Source of the DNA: Streptomyces marokkonensis | GTDB lineage: Bacteria > Actinomycetota > Actinomycetes > Streptomycetales > Streptomycetaceae | Assembly: GCF_008312835.1 (NCBI RefSeq) | Contig: NZ_VSKS01000014.1 | Location: 124,001 to 188,000, forward strand | DNA: 64,000 bases | Reading direction: 5' to 3' | Part shown: one piece after another, positions 16,947-24,370 of the stretch | Numbering within the stretch: the stretch's first letter is position 1 | Layout of the letters: each line of letters opens with the position of its first letter | Program-made: the position numbers and the translations under genes | The notes under the pieces: generated by a model | Databases searched by the model: none | Seen by the model: only the letters and a program-made list of their open reading frames with translations | What the model was told of the DNA's origin: nothing

Positions 16947-18625
16947 CGTGACTCCTCCTGCCAGCGGTAGCCACGCGGGGTGACCATGCGCCCCGCGATC
17001 TCACGGGTCGCCGTGTTGCCCACGGTCACGACCGTCATCATGTCGACCCACGCCGGATCGAGGGCGGCCAGCGTGGTCAGCCGGCTCGACTCGTCCGCGC
17101 GGGACGCGTTGCGCACGACCCCGACGGGCGTCGCCGGCTCCCGGTGCCCCGCGAGGATCGCGAGGGCCTTCGGCAGCTGCCAGTCACGGCCCCGGCTGCG
17201 CGGGTTGTAGAACGTCACCACGAGGTCCGCCTCGGCCGCCGCCCGCACCCGCCGCTCGATGACCTCCCAGGGGGTGTGCAGGTCGGACAGGCTGATCGAC
17301 ACGTGGTCGTGGCCCAGCGGCGCCCCCAGGAGCGCCCCGGCCGCCAGCGCCGCCGTCACCCCCGGCACCCCGACCACGTCGATGTCGTCGGACGCCTCCG
17401 CGAGCGCCGGGGAGGCCATGGCGTACACGCCGGCGTCCCCGCTCCCGATCAGCGCGACCGCCTGCCCGCGCCGGGCCTCGGCGACGGCCGTACGGGCCCG
17501 CTCCTCCTCCGCGCCGAGACCGGACTGAAGCACGCGCGTGCCGGGCCGCAGCAGATCGCGGATCTGGTCGACGTACTGGTCCAGGCCCACCAGGACACTG
17601 GCGCGGCGCAGCTCGGCCTTCGCCCGCGGGGTGAGCAGATCCCGTGCGCCGGGCCCCAGCCCCACCACCGCGAGCCGCCCGCGCCCCGGACGCCGTACGA
17701 CGGCACAGGTCGCCATCGCGGGCCGGGCCGCCGACTTTCTTTTGGGCACGAGCAGTTCGCCCCCGCCCACCAGCGCCGCGGCCTCCGCCACCGACGGGGT
17801 GCCGACGGCGGCCAGCGGCGCGTCCGACGGATTGGGCACCTCGACGCGCGCCAACTCCTCGGCGCCGTACGTCACCAGGGGCACCCCGAGCCGCCGGGCC
17901 GCCTCCACGATGCCCCGCTCCCCGGCCTTGGCGTCCACGGTGGCGAGCTCGGCGAGCGACGCCGCCGACAGTCCCGCCCCGCGCAGCGCCTCCTCGATCA
18001 GCCCGAGCACCTCCTCGACGGGGGCGCCCTTGGAGGCGCCGACGCCGACGACGAGGGTGGGCGGCCGGAGCACCGCCTCCCGCTCGCCCGGCTCGGCCAG
18101 ACGGTCCGTGACCCGGATCGTGTACGGCCCGTCGTCGGCGACCGGCAGCGGAGGCAGCGGCCAGGTCACCTCGGCGCGCAGCGCCACCGCCTCACCGTCC
18201 AGCAGGGCCCGCGACACGGCGGCGACGTTCCCCTCCACGGGCAGACCGAGGGTGTCCAGGCCGGGGAGGCGGACCGCGTCGGTCGCCGTGGTCACCACCG
18301 GCTCGGCGCCCAGCACCTCGGCGACCTCACGGGCCAGTCCGTTCGCCCCGCCGCCGTGTCCGCCGACCAGCGACACCGCGAACCGTCCGCCCTCGTCGAC
18401 ACAGACCACGCCCGGGTCGGTCCGCTTGTCGTCCAGCAGGGGTGCCACCAGCCGCACCACGGCGCCCGTGGCGAGGAAGCACACGAGCTGCTCGCACTCG
18501 GCGAACGCGGCGCGTACGGCGTCCGCGACGGAACCCTCGTACACGCGCGTACGGTCCGGCCACGCGGCGGCCAGCCGGTCCCGCGCTGCCGCTCCCGCCG
18601 CGGTGGCGGAGATGAGGCCGATCAC
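16943..18625 (-). CDS. CbiG-CobJ fusion: cobalt-precorrin-5A hydrolase / precorrin-3B C17-methyltransferase
   Basis: A 560-residue bifunctional corrin enzyme. Residues 1-~300 are CbiG, with CFLATGAVVRLVAPLL, SLVGGHGGGANGLA and the C-domain start VVGVGASKGAPVEEV; CbiG opens the ring delta-lactone and releases acetaldehyde. Residues ~320-560 are an SAM-dependent CobJ/CbiH methyltransferase with VVGLGPGARDLLTP, ALIGSGDAGVYAMA and VTFYNPRSRGRDWQL. The linker is the basic KRKSAARPA segment. The GTG at 18625 overlaps the cobL stop (GTGA). CbiG belongs to the cobalt-first pathway, so its presence beside CobN makes the cluster mixed. Confidence 0.93.
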   Translation of the reverse strand: MIGLISATAAGAAARDRLAAAWPDRTRVYEGSVADAVRAAFAECEQLVCFLATGAVVRLVAPLLDDKRTDPGVVCVDEGGRFAVSLVGGHGGGANGLAREVAEVLGAEPVVTTATDAVRLPGLDTLGLPVEGNVAAVSRALLDGEAVALRAEVTWPLPPLPVADDGPYTIRVTDRLAEPGEREAVLRPPTLVVGVGASKGAPVEEVLGLIEEALRGAGLSAASLAELATVDAKAGERGIVEAARRLGVPLVTYGAEELARVEVPNPSDAPLAAVGTPSVAEAAALVGGGELLVPKRKSAARPAMATCAVVRRPGRGRLAVVGLGPGARDLLTPRAKAELRRASVLVGLDQYVDQIRDLLRPGTRVLQSGLGAEEERARTAVAEARRGQAVALIGSGDAGVYAMASPALAEASDDIDVVGVPGVTAALAAGALLGAPLGHDHVSISLSDLHTPWEVIERRVRAAAEADLVVTFYNPRSRGRDWQLPKALAILAGHREPATPVGVVRNASRADESSRLTTLAALDPAWVDMMTVVTVGNTATREIAGRMVTPRGYRWQEESR

Positions 18626-19857
18626 TGGTCGTCTCCTTCGGTACGGCCGTGGGACCGGACGCCCCACAGCAGGAAAACGGGATTGGTGGCCGCCAGCCGG
18701 GTGACGTCCCCGGGCAGCGGCGCCAGCCGCGACGACTGCAGCAGCACCCCGTCGCAGCCGAACCCGGCGCCCGTCAGCGCCTCGCGCACGGCCGGCACCC
18801 GGTCGAGGGCGGCCAGGGCGACCACCACGGTCCGCCGGGCCCGCCGCGCGCACGCGGTGACGACGGCCGGCAGCTCCCGACCGCCCCCGCCGACGAACAC
18901 CGCGTCGGGATCGCCGTCGAGGCCGGCCAGTACGTCCGGCGCCGCCCCGTGCACCACCTGAACGTCGACCCCGTGCGCGGCGGCGTTCGCCCGGACGCGC
19001 TCCACCCCGTCCTCGGTCTTCTCCACGGCCGTGACGGCGGCGCCGAGCCGCGCGCACTCCACGGCGACGGATCCCGACCCCGCTCCCACGTCCCACACCA
19101 GCTCCCCGGGACGCGGTCCGAGCCGGGCCAGCGCCAGCGCCCGCACCTCGAACTTGGTGATCATGGAGTCACGGTGGTCGAACCCGGCCTCGTCCAGCGC
19201 CCAGCCCGCGGGCTCCCGGCCCCCGCCCGCCACGGTCCGCACCGGCCCGAGGGCCCGCGCCTCGTCCAGGCACAGCACCACGCTCACCGCCGTGCCCCAG
19301 TCCCGGGCGGCGGCCTCGGCGGGCGTCACCCGCTCCACCCGCTCCCCGGCGCAGCCGAGCGCGGAGGCGACGACCAGCACACGGTCGTGGCCCCGCAGCG
19401 CCGCCCCCAGCTCGGCCGGACCGGCCCCCGGTCCGGTCAGCACGGCGACCTTCGGCAGCGCCCGGCACAGGTTGACCGCCGTCCGCGGATCCCTGCCGTG
19501 CGCGCTGACCACCACGGCGTCGTCCCACGGCAGCCCGATCCGCGCGAACGCGGCGGCCACGGACGGGACACCGGGCCGGACGTCGAGCCGCTCGGCCCCG
19601 AACCGCTCGGCCAGCACCCGCACGATGCCGAAGAACCCGGGATCCCCGGACGCCAGCACCACGACCGGCCGCTCCCCGGCGACGTACCTCTCCACGGTGT
19701 CGAGGGCCGGCGCCAGCGGCCCGAGCACGATCCGCTCGGCCCCGTCCGGCAGCCGCACGGCGTCCAGGTGCCGCCGGCCGCCGACCACCAGCTCCGCCCC
19801 GTCCGTCACCCCTGCGTCGACCGGCGCCCCGGCCCCCATCCCGACGACGGTGATCAT
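18622..19857 (-). CDS. cobL: Precorrin-6Y C5,15-methyltransferase (decarboxylating), CbiE-CbiT fusion
   Basis: A 411-residue fusion. The N-half (to ~200) is a CbiE methyltransferase with VVGMGAGAPVD, VLASGDPGFFGIVR and VVSAHGRDP. The C-half is CbiT, a class I SAM methyltransferase with DSMITKFEVRALALARL and VWDVGAGSGSVAVECARLG. Together they methylate C-5 and C-15 and decarboxylate the C-12 acetate. The ATG at 19857 overlaps the cobM stop (ATGA). Confidence 0.95.
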   Translation of the reverse strand: MITVVGMGAGAPVDAGVTDGAELVVGGRRHLDAVRLPDGAERIVLGPLAPALDTVERYVAGERPVVVLASGDPGFFGIVRVLAERFGAERLDVRPGVPSVAAAFARIGLPWDDAVVVSAHGRDPRTAVNLCRALPKVAVLTGPGAGPAELGAALRGHDRVLVVASALGCAGERVERVTPAEAAARDWGTAVSVVLCLDEARALGPVRTVAGGGREPAGWALDEAGFDHRDSMITKFEVRALALARLGPRPGELVWDVGAGSGSVAVECARLGAAVTAVEKTEDGVERVRANAAAHGVDVQVVHGAAPDVLAGLDGDPDAVFVGGGGRELPAVVTACARRARRTVVVALAALDRVPAVREALTGAGFGCDGVLLQSSRLAPLPGDVTRLAATNPVFLLWGVRSHGRTEGDDQ

Positions 19858-20672
19858 GTACTCGCACCCCGCGAACGCAGCTCCCGGCGCGCCTCGGGGT
19901 CGGCCTTGCGGAAGCCGTGGAAGTGACCGGGGTGGTACAGGTGCGAGCGGGTGCCGTGCGCGTCGAGCGCCGGACCGACCAGGAACAGCGTGTGCTTCCA
20001 CAGCTTGTGCTCCTTGACCGTCTCCTCCAGCGTGCCGATCGTGCACTTCACGACCAGTTCCTCCGGCCAGGTCGCCTGGTACGCGACGACGACCGGCGTG
20101 GACGTCGGGTAGCCGCCCTCCAGCAGCTCCCGCACCAGCTGCCCGCTGCGGGCGGCCGACAGGAAGATCGCCATGGTGGTGCCGTGCCGTGCGAACTCGC
20201 GGACCTCCTCACCCGGCGGCATCGGCGTCTTGCCGCCGCCGAGCCGGGTCAGCACGACCGACTGCGCCACCTCGGGAATGGTCAGCTCGCGCTGTGCGAG
20301 CGCCGCGACGGCCGAGAAGGACGACACCCCGGGCACGATCTCGGTCGCGATGCCGAGCTCCGCGCACCGGTCGACCTGCTCCTGCGTGCCGCCCCACAGC
20401 GCGGGGTCGCCCGAGTGGATCCGCGCGACCTTCAGCCCCTCCGCGCGGGCCCGCCCGTACACGGCCACGACGTCCTCCAGGGACATCGTCGCCGAGTCGA
20501 GGATCTCGGCGTCCTCGCGCGCGTGCCGGAGGACGTCCTCCTGGACCAGGCTGGCGGCCCAGATGACGACATCGGCCTCGGCGATGGCCCGCGCGGCACG
20601 GAACGTCAGCAGATCGGCGGCGCCGGGGCCGGCCCCGACGAAGGTCACCTTGCCGGTGGGGGCGTCGGCCAT
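19854..20672 (-). CDS. cobM: Precorrin-4 C11-methyltransferase
   Basis: SAM-dependent corrin methyltransferase (CobM/CbiF), 272 residues. Motifs are FVGAGPGAADLLTFRA, DVVIWAASLV, RIHSGDPALWGG and IVPGVSSFSA, all typical. It is the first gene of the second cob operon. The ATG at 20672 has GGAGAGGA upstream, which fixes the start. The divergent ZIP gene starts 96 bases away, and a 16-bp palindrome lies between them; no riboswitch fits in that gap. Confidence 0.96.
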   Translation of the reverse strand: MADAPTGKVTFVGAGPGAADLLTFRAARAIAEADVVIWAASLVQEDVLRHAREDAEILDSATMSLEDVVAVYGRARAEGLKVARIHSGDPALWGGTQEQVDRCAELGIATEIVPGVSSFSAVAALAQRELTIPEVAQSVVLTRLGGGKTPMPPGEEVREFARHGTTMAIFLSAARSGQLVRELLEGGYPTSTPVVVAYQATWPEELVVKCTIGTLEETVKEHKLWKHTLFLVGPALDAHGTRSHLYHPGHFHGFRKADPEARRELRSRGAST

Positions 20673-20724
20673 GGGAATGGGTCCTCTCCTGCGAGTGGTG
20701 GAAGTCGGTGGGTGGTGAGCGGCT

Positions 20725-20740
20725 GTCACGCGTGCGTGAC
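20725..20740. promoter_or_regulatory. 16-bp palindrome GTCACGC-GT-GCGTGAC between cobM and the ZIP gene
   Basis: Perfect 7-bp arms with a 2-bp centre in a 95-bp divergent intergenic region. The position suits an operator controlling either or both genes. It does not resemble the actinobacterial Zur box as I know it. The regulator is unknown. Confidence 0.6.
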
Positions 20741-20767
20741 CGGCCGCCGATCGGATACGAAGAGCAC

Positions 20768-21535
20768 ATGGCGGTCCTCGTCGCGCTCGGCGCGTTCCTG
20801 ATGACGCTGGCCGGCGGCTGGTCGGCACACCGCGTGACCGACCGCCGCCATCTGGTGCTGGGCCTGGCCGGCGGGCTGATGCTGGGCGTCGTGGGCCTGG
20901 AACTCCTCCCGGAGTCCCTGGATGCGGCCGGCACCGAGGTGCACGGGGTCCCCGTGGCCCTGCTGCTCTTCGTCGCGGGCTTTCTGCTCGCCCACCTGGT
21001 GGAACGACTGCTCGCCCAGCGCCCCCGGTCTCTCGACCCCGCTCGAGCCGGGGGGACCCCCATGGCCGTGCACGGCGCCGGGGAGAGGAACGGCCGTACG
21101 CCCGAGGTGGGTCTGACGGCCGCCGCCGCGATGGTCGGTCACAGCGCCATGGACGGTGTGGCGATCGGCGCCGCCTTCCAGGTCGACGGGGGCATGGGCG
21201 CCGCCGTCGCGGTGGCCGTGATCGCTCACGACTTCGCCGACGGCTTCAACACGTACACCCTCACACGCGTCTACGGAAACGCCCGCCGCCGCGCGCTGAC
21301 GATGCTGTTCGCGGACGCCGCGGCACCGGTCGCCGGAGCCGCGTCGACGCTGTTCTTCACGATCCCGGAACCCCTGCTCGGCGGCTATCTCGGCCTGTTC
21401 GGCGGCGCCCTGCTGTACCTCGCGGCGGCCGAGATCCTGCCCGAGGCCCACCACGAGCACCCGGCCCGCACCACACTGCTGTGCACGGTCGCGGGGGCGC
21501 TGTTCATCTGGCTGGTGGTGGGCGCCGCGCACTGA
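20768..21535 (+). CDS. ZIP-family divalent metal transporter
   Basis: A 255-residue membrane protein with about eight hydrophobic helices. The paired ZIP metal-site motifs are AMVGHSAMDGVAIG (helix 4) and AVIAHDFADGFNTYTL (helix 5), followed by GALLYLAAAEILPEAHHEH. It is on the opposite strand between the two cob operons, converging on cobI and diverging from cobM. Supply of cobalt for corrin synthesis is a reasonable hypothesis, but ZIP proteins also carry zinc, iron or manganese. The variable loop after helix 3 (about residues 87-100) is encoded by a repeat related to one in cobB. A weak GAAGAG precedes the ATG. Confidence 0.85.
   Translation: MAVLVALGAFLMTLAGGWSAHRVTDRRHLVLGLAGGLMLGVVGLELLPESLDAAGTEVHGVPVALLLFVAGFLLAHLVERLLAQRPRSLDPARAGGTPMAVHGAGERNGRTPEVGLTAAAAMVGHSAMDGVAIGAAFQVDGGMGAAVAVAVIAHDFADGFNTYTLTRVYGNARRRALTMLFADAAAPVAGAASTLFFTIPEPLLGGYLGLFGGALLYLAAAEILPEAHHEHPARTTLLCTVAGALFIWLVVGAAH
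21024..21064 (+). repeat. Dispersed Streptomyces-type repeat inside the ZIP gene
   Basis: The core CCGCTCGAGCCGGGGGGACC followed by CCCAT is nearly the same as the reverse complement of the repeat at 22972-23012 in cobB (one indel and a few substitutions). From memory, such elements are common between Streptomyces genes. Here it is translated in frame as a loop of the transporter. Confidence 0.7.
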
Positions 21536-21552
21536 GCGGGACGCGACCCGGT

Positions 21553-22284
21553 TCACAGCTTGCCGCCCCGCCCGCCGTCGCGCCGCGGCGGTGCGATGAG
21601 CGTCGACAGGTACGGCAGCGGTGCCCCGCCGAGTTCCGCGGCCGGCCGTACCGACTCCTCCGGCAGCCCGAGCGCGGACCCCCAGACCGCGTCACCCATC
21701 CGCCCGGTCTCCCGCAGCGCCTCGGCGACCTCACCGGCCTGCCGCCCGAACTTGTACGCGACGACGGTCCCGGGCCCGGCCAGGGCGTCCTTGAGCACGG
21801 CGGCCCCGGCGGTCACCGGCACCAGCGTGAGCGGCTCGGTCCCCTCGGCCAGCACGGCCCCGGACCGCGCCGCGAGATCCTGCATGGCCGTGATCCCGGG
21901 CACGGTCTCGACGACCGTGTCCGGCACGGACTCGGTGACGGTCTGGGCGAGATACGTGAACGTCGAGTACACGTTGGGATCCCCGATCGTCGCGAAGGCG
22001 ACGGTCCCGCGCTCCCGCAGCAGTTCGACGACCCGCCCGCCGGCGGCGTCCCAGGCCGCCTCACGGCGCGCCCGGTCGGTCCGCTCGTTCAGCGCGAACA
22101 CCACCCGGACGACCTTCTCGGCGGGCACGTAGTGCAGCACGGTCGCCTCGGCCCGCCCGCGCTCACCGGTGTCCATGACGGGTACGACGACGACGTCCGC
22201 GGCCCGCAGCGCGTTGACCCCCTTGACGGTCACCAGCTCCGGGTCCCCGGGCCCCACCCCGACCCCGATCAGCCTGCTGCTCAT
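21553..22284 (-). CDS. cobI: Precorrin-2 C20-methyltransferase
   Basis: SAM-dependent corrin methyltransferase CobI/CbiL, 243 residues. Motifs are GVGVGPGDPELVTVKGVNAL, VAFATIGDPNVYSTF and VETVPGITAMQDLAA. It is the last gene of the first cob operon although it catalyses an early ring step. The ATG overlaps the cobB stop (ATGA). It converges with the ZIP gene with only 17 bases between stops. Confidence 0.95.
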   Translation of the reverse strand: MSSRLIGVGVGPGDPELVTVKGVNALRAADVVVVPVMDTGERGRAEATVLHYVPAEKVVRVVFALNERTDRARREAAWDAAGGRVVELLRERGTVAFATIGDPNVYSTFTYLAQTVTESVPDTVVETVPGITAMQDLAARSGAVLAEGTEPLTLVPVTAGAAVLKDALAGPGTVVAYKFGRQAGEVAEALRETGRMGDAVWGSALGLPEESVRPAAELGGAPLPYLSTLIAPPRRDGGRGGKL

Positions 22285-23777
22285 GACGTCCGGCACCTCT
22301 CCACGAACCGACGGGCGACACCGGGCTCGGACGCCCAGTGCGTGTGCAGATAGCTCGCGTGCACACCGCGCTGTACGAATCCCTCGACACGCCGCTCGGG
22401 CACCCGCGTCCCCCAGGCGGGCTCGTCCCCGGCCCCCGGCTCGACGAGGGTCCGGTGGAACTCGTGCCCCCGCATCCGCGTGCCGGCGGCGGCCAGCACG
22501 CTGTCGCTCACGGCCACCGCGTCCCGGTAGCCCAGGGTCAGCCGGTCCGACATCCGCGCGGAGGCGTCCAGCACCCCGCACATGGGCAGCCCGTCGAGCT
22601 CCCGGCACAGATACAGCAACCCGGCACACTCGGCCGCCACGGGAGCCCCGCTGAGGGCGAGGTCGCGGGCGGCCTTGCGCAGCGCCTCGTTGGCGGACAG
22701 CTCGGAGGCGTACACCTCGGGAAACCCCCCACCGATGACCAGCCCGGCGGTTCCCTCGGGCAGTTCCTCGTCCCGCAACGGATCGAAGGTGACGACCTCG
22801 GCCCCGGCGGCGGTCAGCAGCTCGGCATGCTCGGCGTACGAGAAGGTGAAGGCGCTCCCACCCGCGACGGCAACCCTTGTGGTCCGTCCGGCATCCACCA
22901 GCCCGTCCGGCGTTCGAGGACGAGGCCCGTCCAGGGCCGAACGGGGGTCCGGGGGCAGAGCCCCCGGGGACGACGGGGGTCCTCCCGCTCGAGCGGAGCC
23001 GGGAGTGGGGGAGGGAAGGGGCGGCGGGGGCGAGGAAACCAAGGCCTCACCCGCATCCCACGCCGCACCCGCCAAGGGACCCGCACTCCGCGCCAGCGCG
23101 ACAAGCCCCTCCAGGTCGCAGCCCGCCGCCACCTGAGCCGCCATCGCCGCGACCGCATCCACGGCCGCGCCGCGCCGCTCGGCGACCGGCACCAGCCCCA
23201 GATGCCGAGCCGGCGTCTCGACCTGAGCGGCCCGCCGCAACACCCCCAGCACCGGCACCCCGACGGAGTCCAGCGATTCCCGCAACAGCCCCTCGTGCCG
23301 ATCCGAGGCGACCTTGTTCAGGATCACCCCCCCGACCCGCACCTCCGGATCCCAGCTCACGAACCCGTGCACCAGCGCCGCCACCGACCGGGACTGCGAC
23401 GACGCGTCGACCACCAGCACCACCGGCGCCCGCAACAGCTTGGCGACCTGCGCGGTGGACGCCAGCTCGCCCTCACCCGCCGCCCCGTCGTACAGCCCCA
23501 TCACACCCTCGACCACGGCGATGTCACACCCCCGCGCACCGTGCGCGAACAGCGGAGCGACCAGCTCCGGCCCGCACAGGTACGCGTCGAGGTTCCGCCC
23601 GGTCCGCCCGGTGGCGAGCGCGTGGTACCCGGGATCGATGTAGTCGGGTCCCACCTTGTGCGGGGACACGGCGAACCCCCGCGCGGACAGCGCGGCCATC
23701 AGTCCCGTGGCGACGGTGGTCTTGCCGCTCCCCGACGAGGGCGCGGCGATCACCAGCCGGGGAACGGAGTTCACCAC
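22281..23777 (-). CDS. cobB: Hydrogenobyrinate/cobyrinate a,c-diamide synthase
   Basis: ATP- and glutamine-dependent amidase, 498 residues. The N-terminal dethiobiotin-synthetase-like ATPase has the P-loop APSSGSGKTTVA and KVGPDYIDPGYH. The C-terminal class I glutaminase-like domain has LVIGGGFPEVYASELSAN and the nucleophile Cys in VAAECAGLLYL. Between them, about residues 246-300 form a proline-rich linker encoded by an intergenic-type repeat, longer than usual for CobB. Two consecutive GTG codons can start it; the second (23774) gives a GTGA overlap with the cobO stop. Confidence 0.95.
   Translation of the reverse strand: MVNSVPRLVIAAPSSGSGKTTVATGLMAALSARGFAVSPHKVGPDYIDPGYHALATGRTGRNLDAYLCGPELVAPLFAHGARGCDIAVVEGVMGLYDGAAGEGELASTAQVAKLLRAPVVLVVDASSQSRSVAALVHGFVSWDPEVRVGGVILNKVASDRHEGLLRESLDSVGVPVLGVLRRAAQVETPARHLGLVPVAERRGAAVDAVAAMAAQVAAGCDLEGLVALARSAGPLAGAAWDAGEALVSSPPPPLPSPTPGSARAGGPPSSPGALPPDPRSALDGPRPRTPDGLVDAGRTTRVAVAGGSAFTFSYAEHAELLTAAGAEVVTFDPLRDEELPEGTAGLVIGGGFPEVYASELSANEALRKAARDLALSGAPVAAECAGLLYLCRELDGLPMCGVLDASARMSDRLTLGYRDAVAVSDSVLAAAGTRMRGHEFHRTLVEPGAGDEPAWGTRVPERRVEGFVQRGVHASYLHTHWASEPGVARRFVERCRTS
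22901..23012. repeat. Intergenic-type repeat element embedded in cobB
   Basis: Contains GCCCGTCCGGCGTTCGAGGA (22901-22920), the perfect hairpin CCGGGGGC-AGA-GCCCCCGG (22949-22967) and the palindrome CCGCTCGAGCGG (22985-22996) flanked by CTCCCG/CGGGAG. I know these motifs as frequent elements between Streptomyces genes. Here the whole block is read through in frame without a stop. Confidence 0.75.
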
Positions 23778-24370
23778 TCGATGCCCCTCTGCCCCTTCTG
23801 CCCCGCGTCCATCGGGTGCTTGACCTTCGACATGTCGGTGACGAGGTCGGCGAACCCGACCAGCTTCTCCGGCGCGTTCCGCCCCGTGATCACCACGTGC
23901 TGCGTCCCCGGCCGCTGCCGCAGCACGGACACCACCTCATCGGTGTCGACCCACCCCCAGTGCATCGGGTAGGCGAACTCGTCCAGCACGTACAGCTTGT
24001 AGGTCTCGGCGGCGAGGTCCCGCTTGACCTGCTCCCAGCCCTCCCGGGCCTTCTCCTCGTTGTCCATCTGGGCGTCGCGCTGCACCCACGACCAGCCCTC
24101 GCCCATCTTGTGCCAGTCGACGGTCCCGCCCTCGCCGGAGGCGCCGAGCACCCGCAGCGCGTTCTCCTCGCCGACCTTCCACTTCGCCGACTTGACGAAC
24201 TGGAACACCCCGATCGGCCACCCCTGGTTCCAGGCCCGCAACGCCAGCCCGAAGGCGGCGGTGGACTTTCCCTTCCCCACACCGGTGTGCACGACGACCA
24301 GCGGACGATTGCGCCGCTGGCGGGTCGTCAGACCGTCATCGGGTACGACACTCGGCTGCCCCTTCGGCAC
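23771..24370 (-). CDS. cobO: Cob(I)yrinic acid a,c-diamide adenosyltransferase
   Basis: CobO/BtuR-type enzyme, 199 residues, adding the 5'-deoxyadenosyl ligand to cob(I)alamin precursors. The P-loop-like motif is VVVHTGVGKGKSTAAFG (about residues 25-41), followed by VFQFVKSAKWKVGEE and the Walker B-like YVLDEFAYPMHWGWV. The start is GTG at 24370, sharing one base with the preceding TAG stop. Upstream is the chelatase subunit gene, downstream cobB. Confidence 0.96.
   Translation of the reverse strand: MPKGQPSVVPDDGLTTRQRRNRPLVVVHTGVGKGKSTAAFGLALRAWNQGWPIGVFQFVKSAKWKVGEENALRVLGASGEGGTVDWHKMGEGWSWVQRDAQMDNEEKAREGWEQVKRDLAAETYKLYVLDEFAYPMHWGWVDTDEVVSVLRQRPGTQHVVITGRNAPEKLVGFADLVTDMSKVKHPMDAGQKGQRGIEW

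Noticed and set aside
20673-20767. Second cobalamin riboswitch before cobM
   Set aside because: The gap is only 95 bases and lacks the B12 box core.
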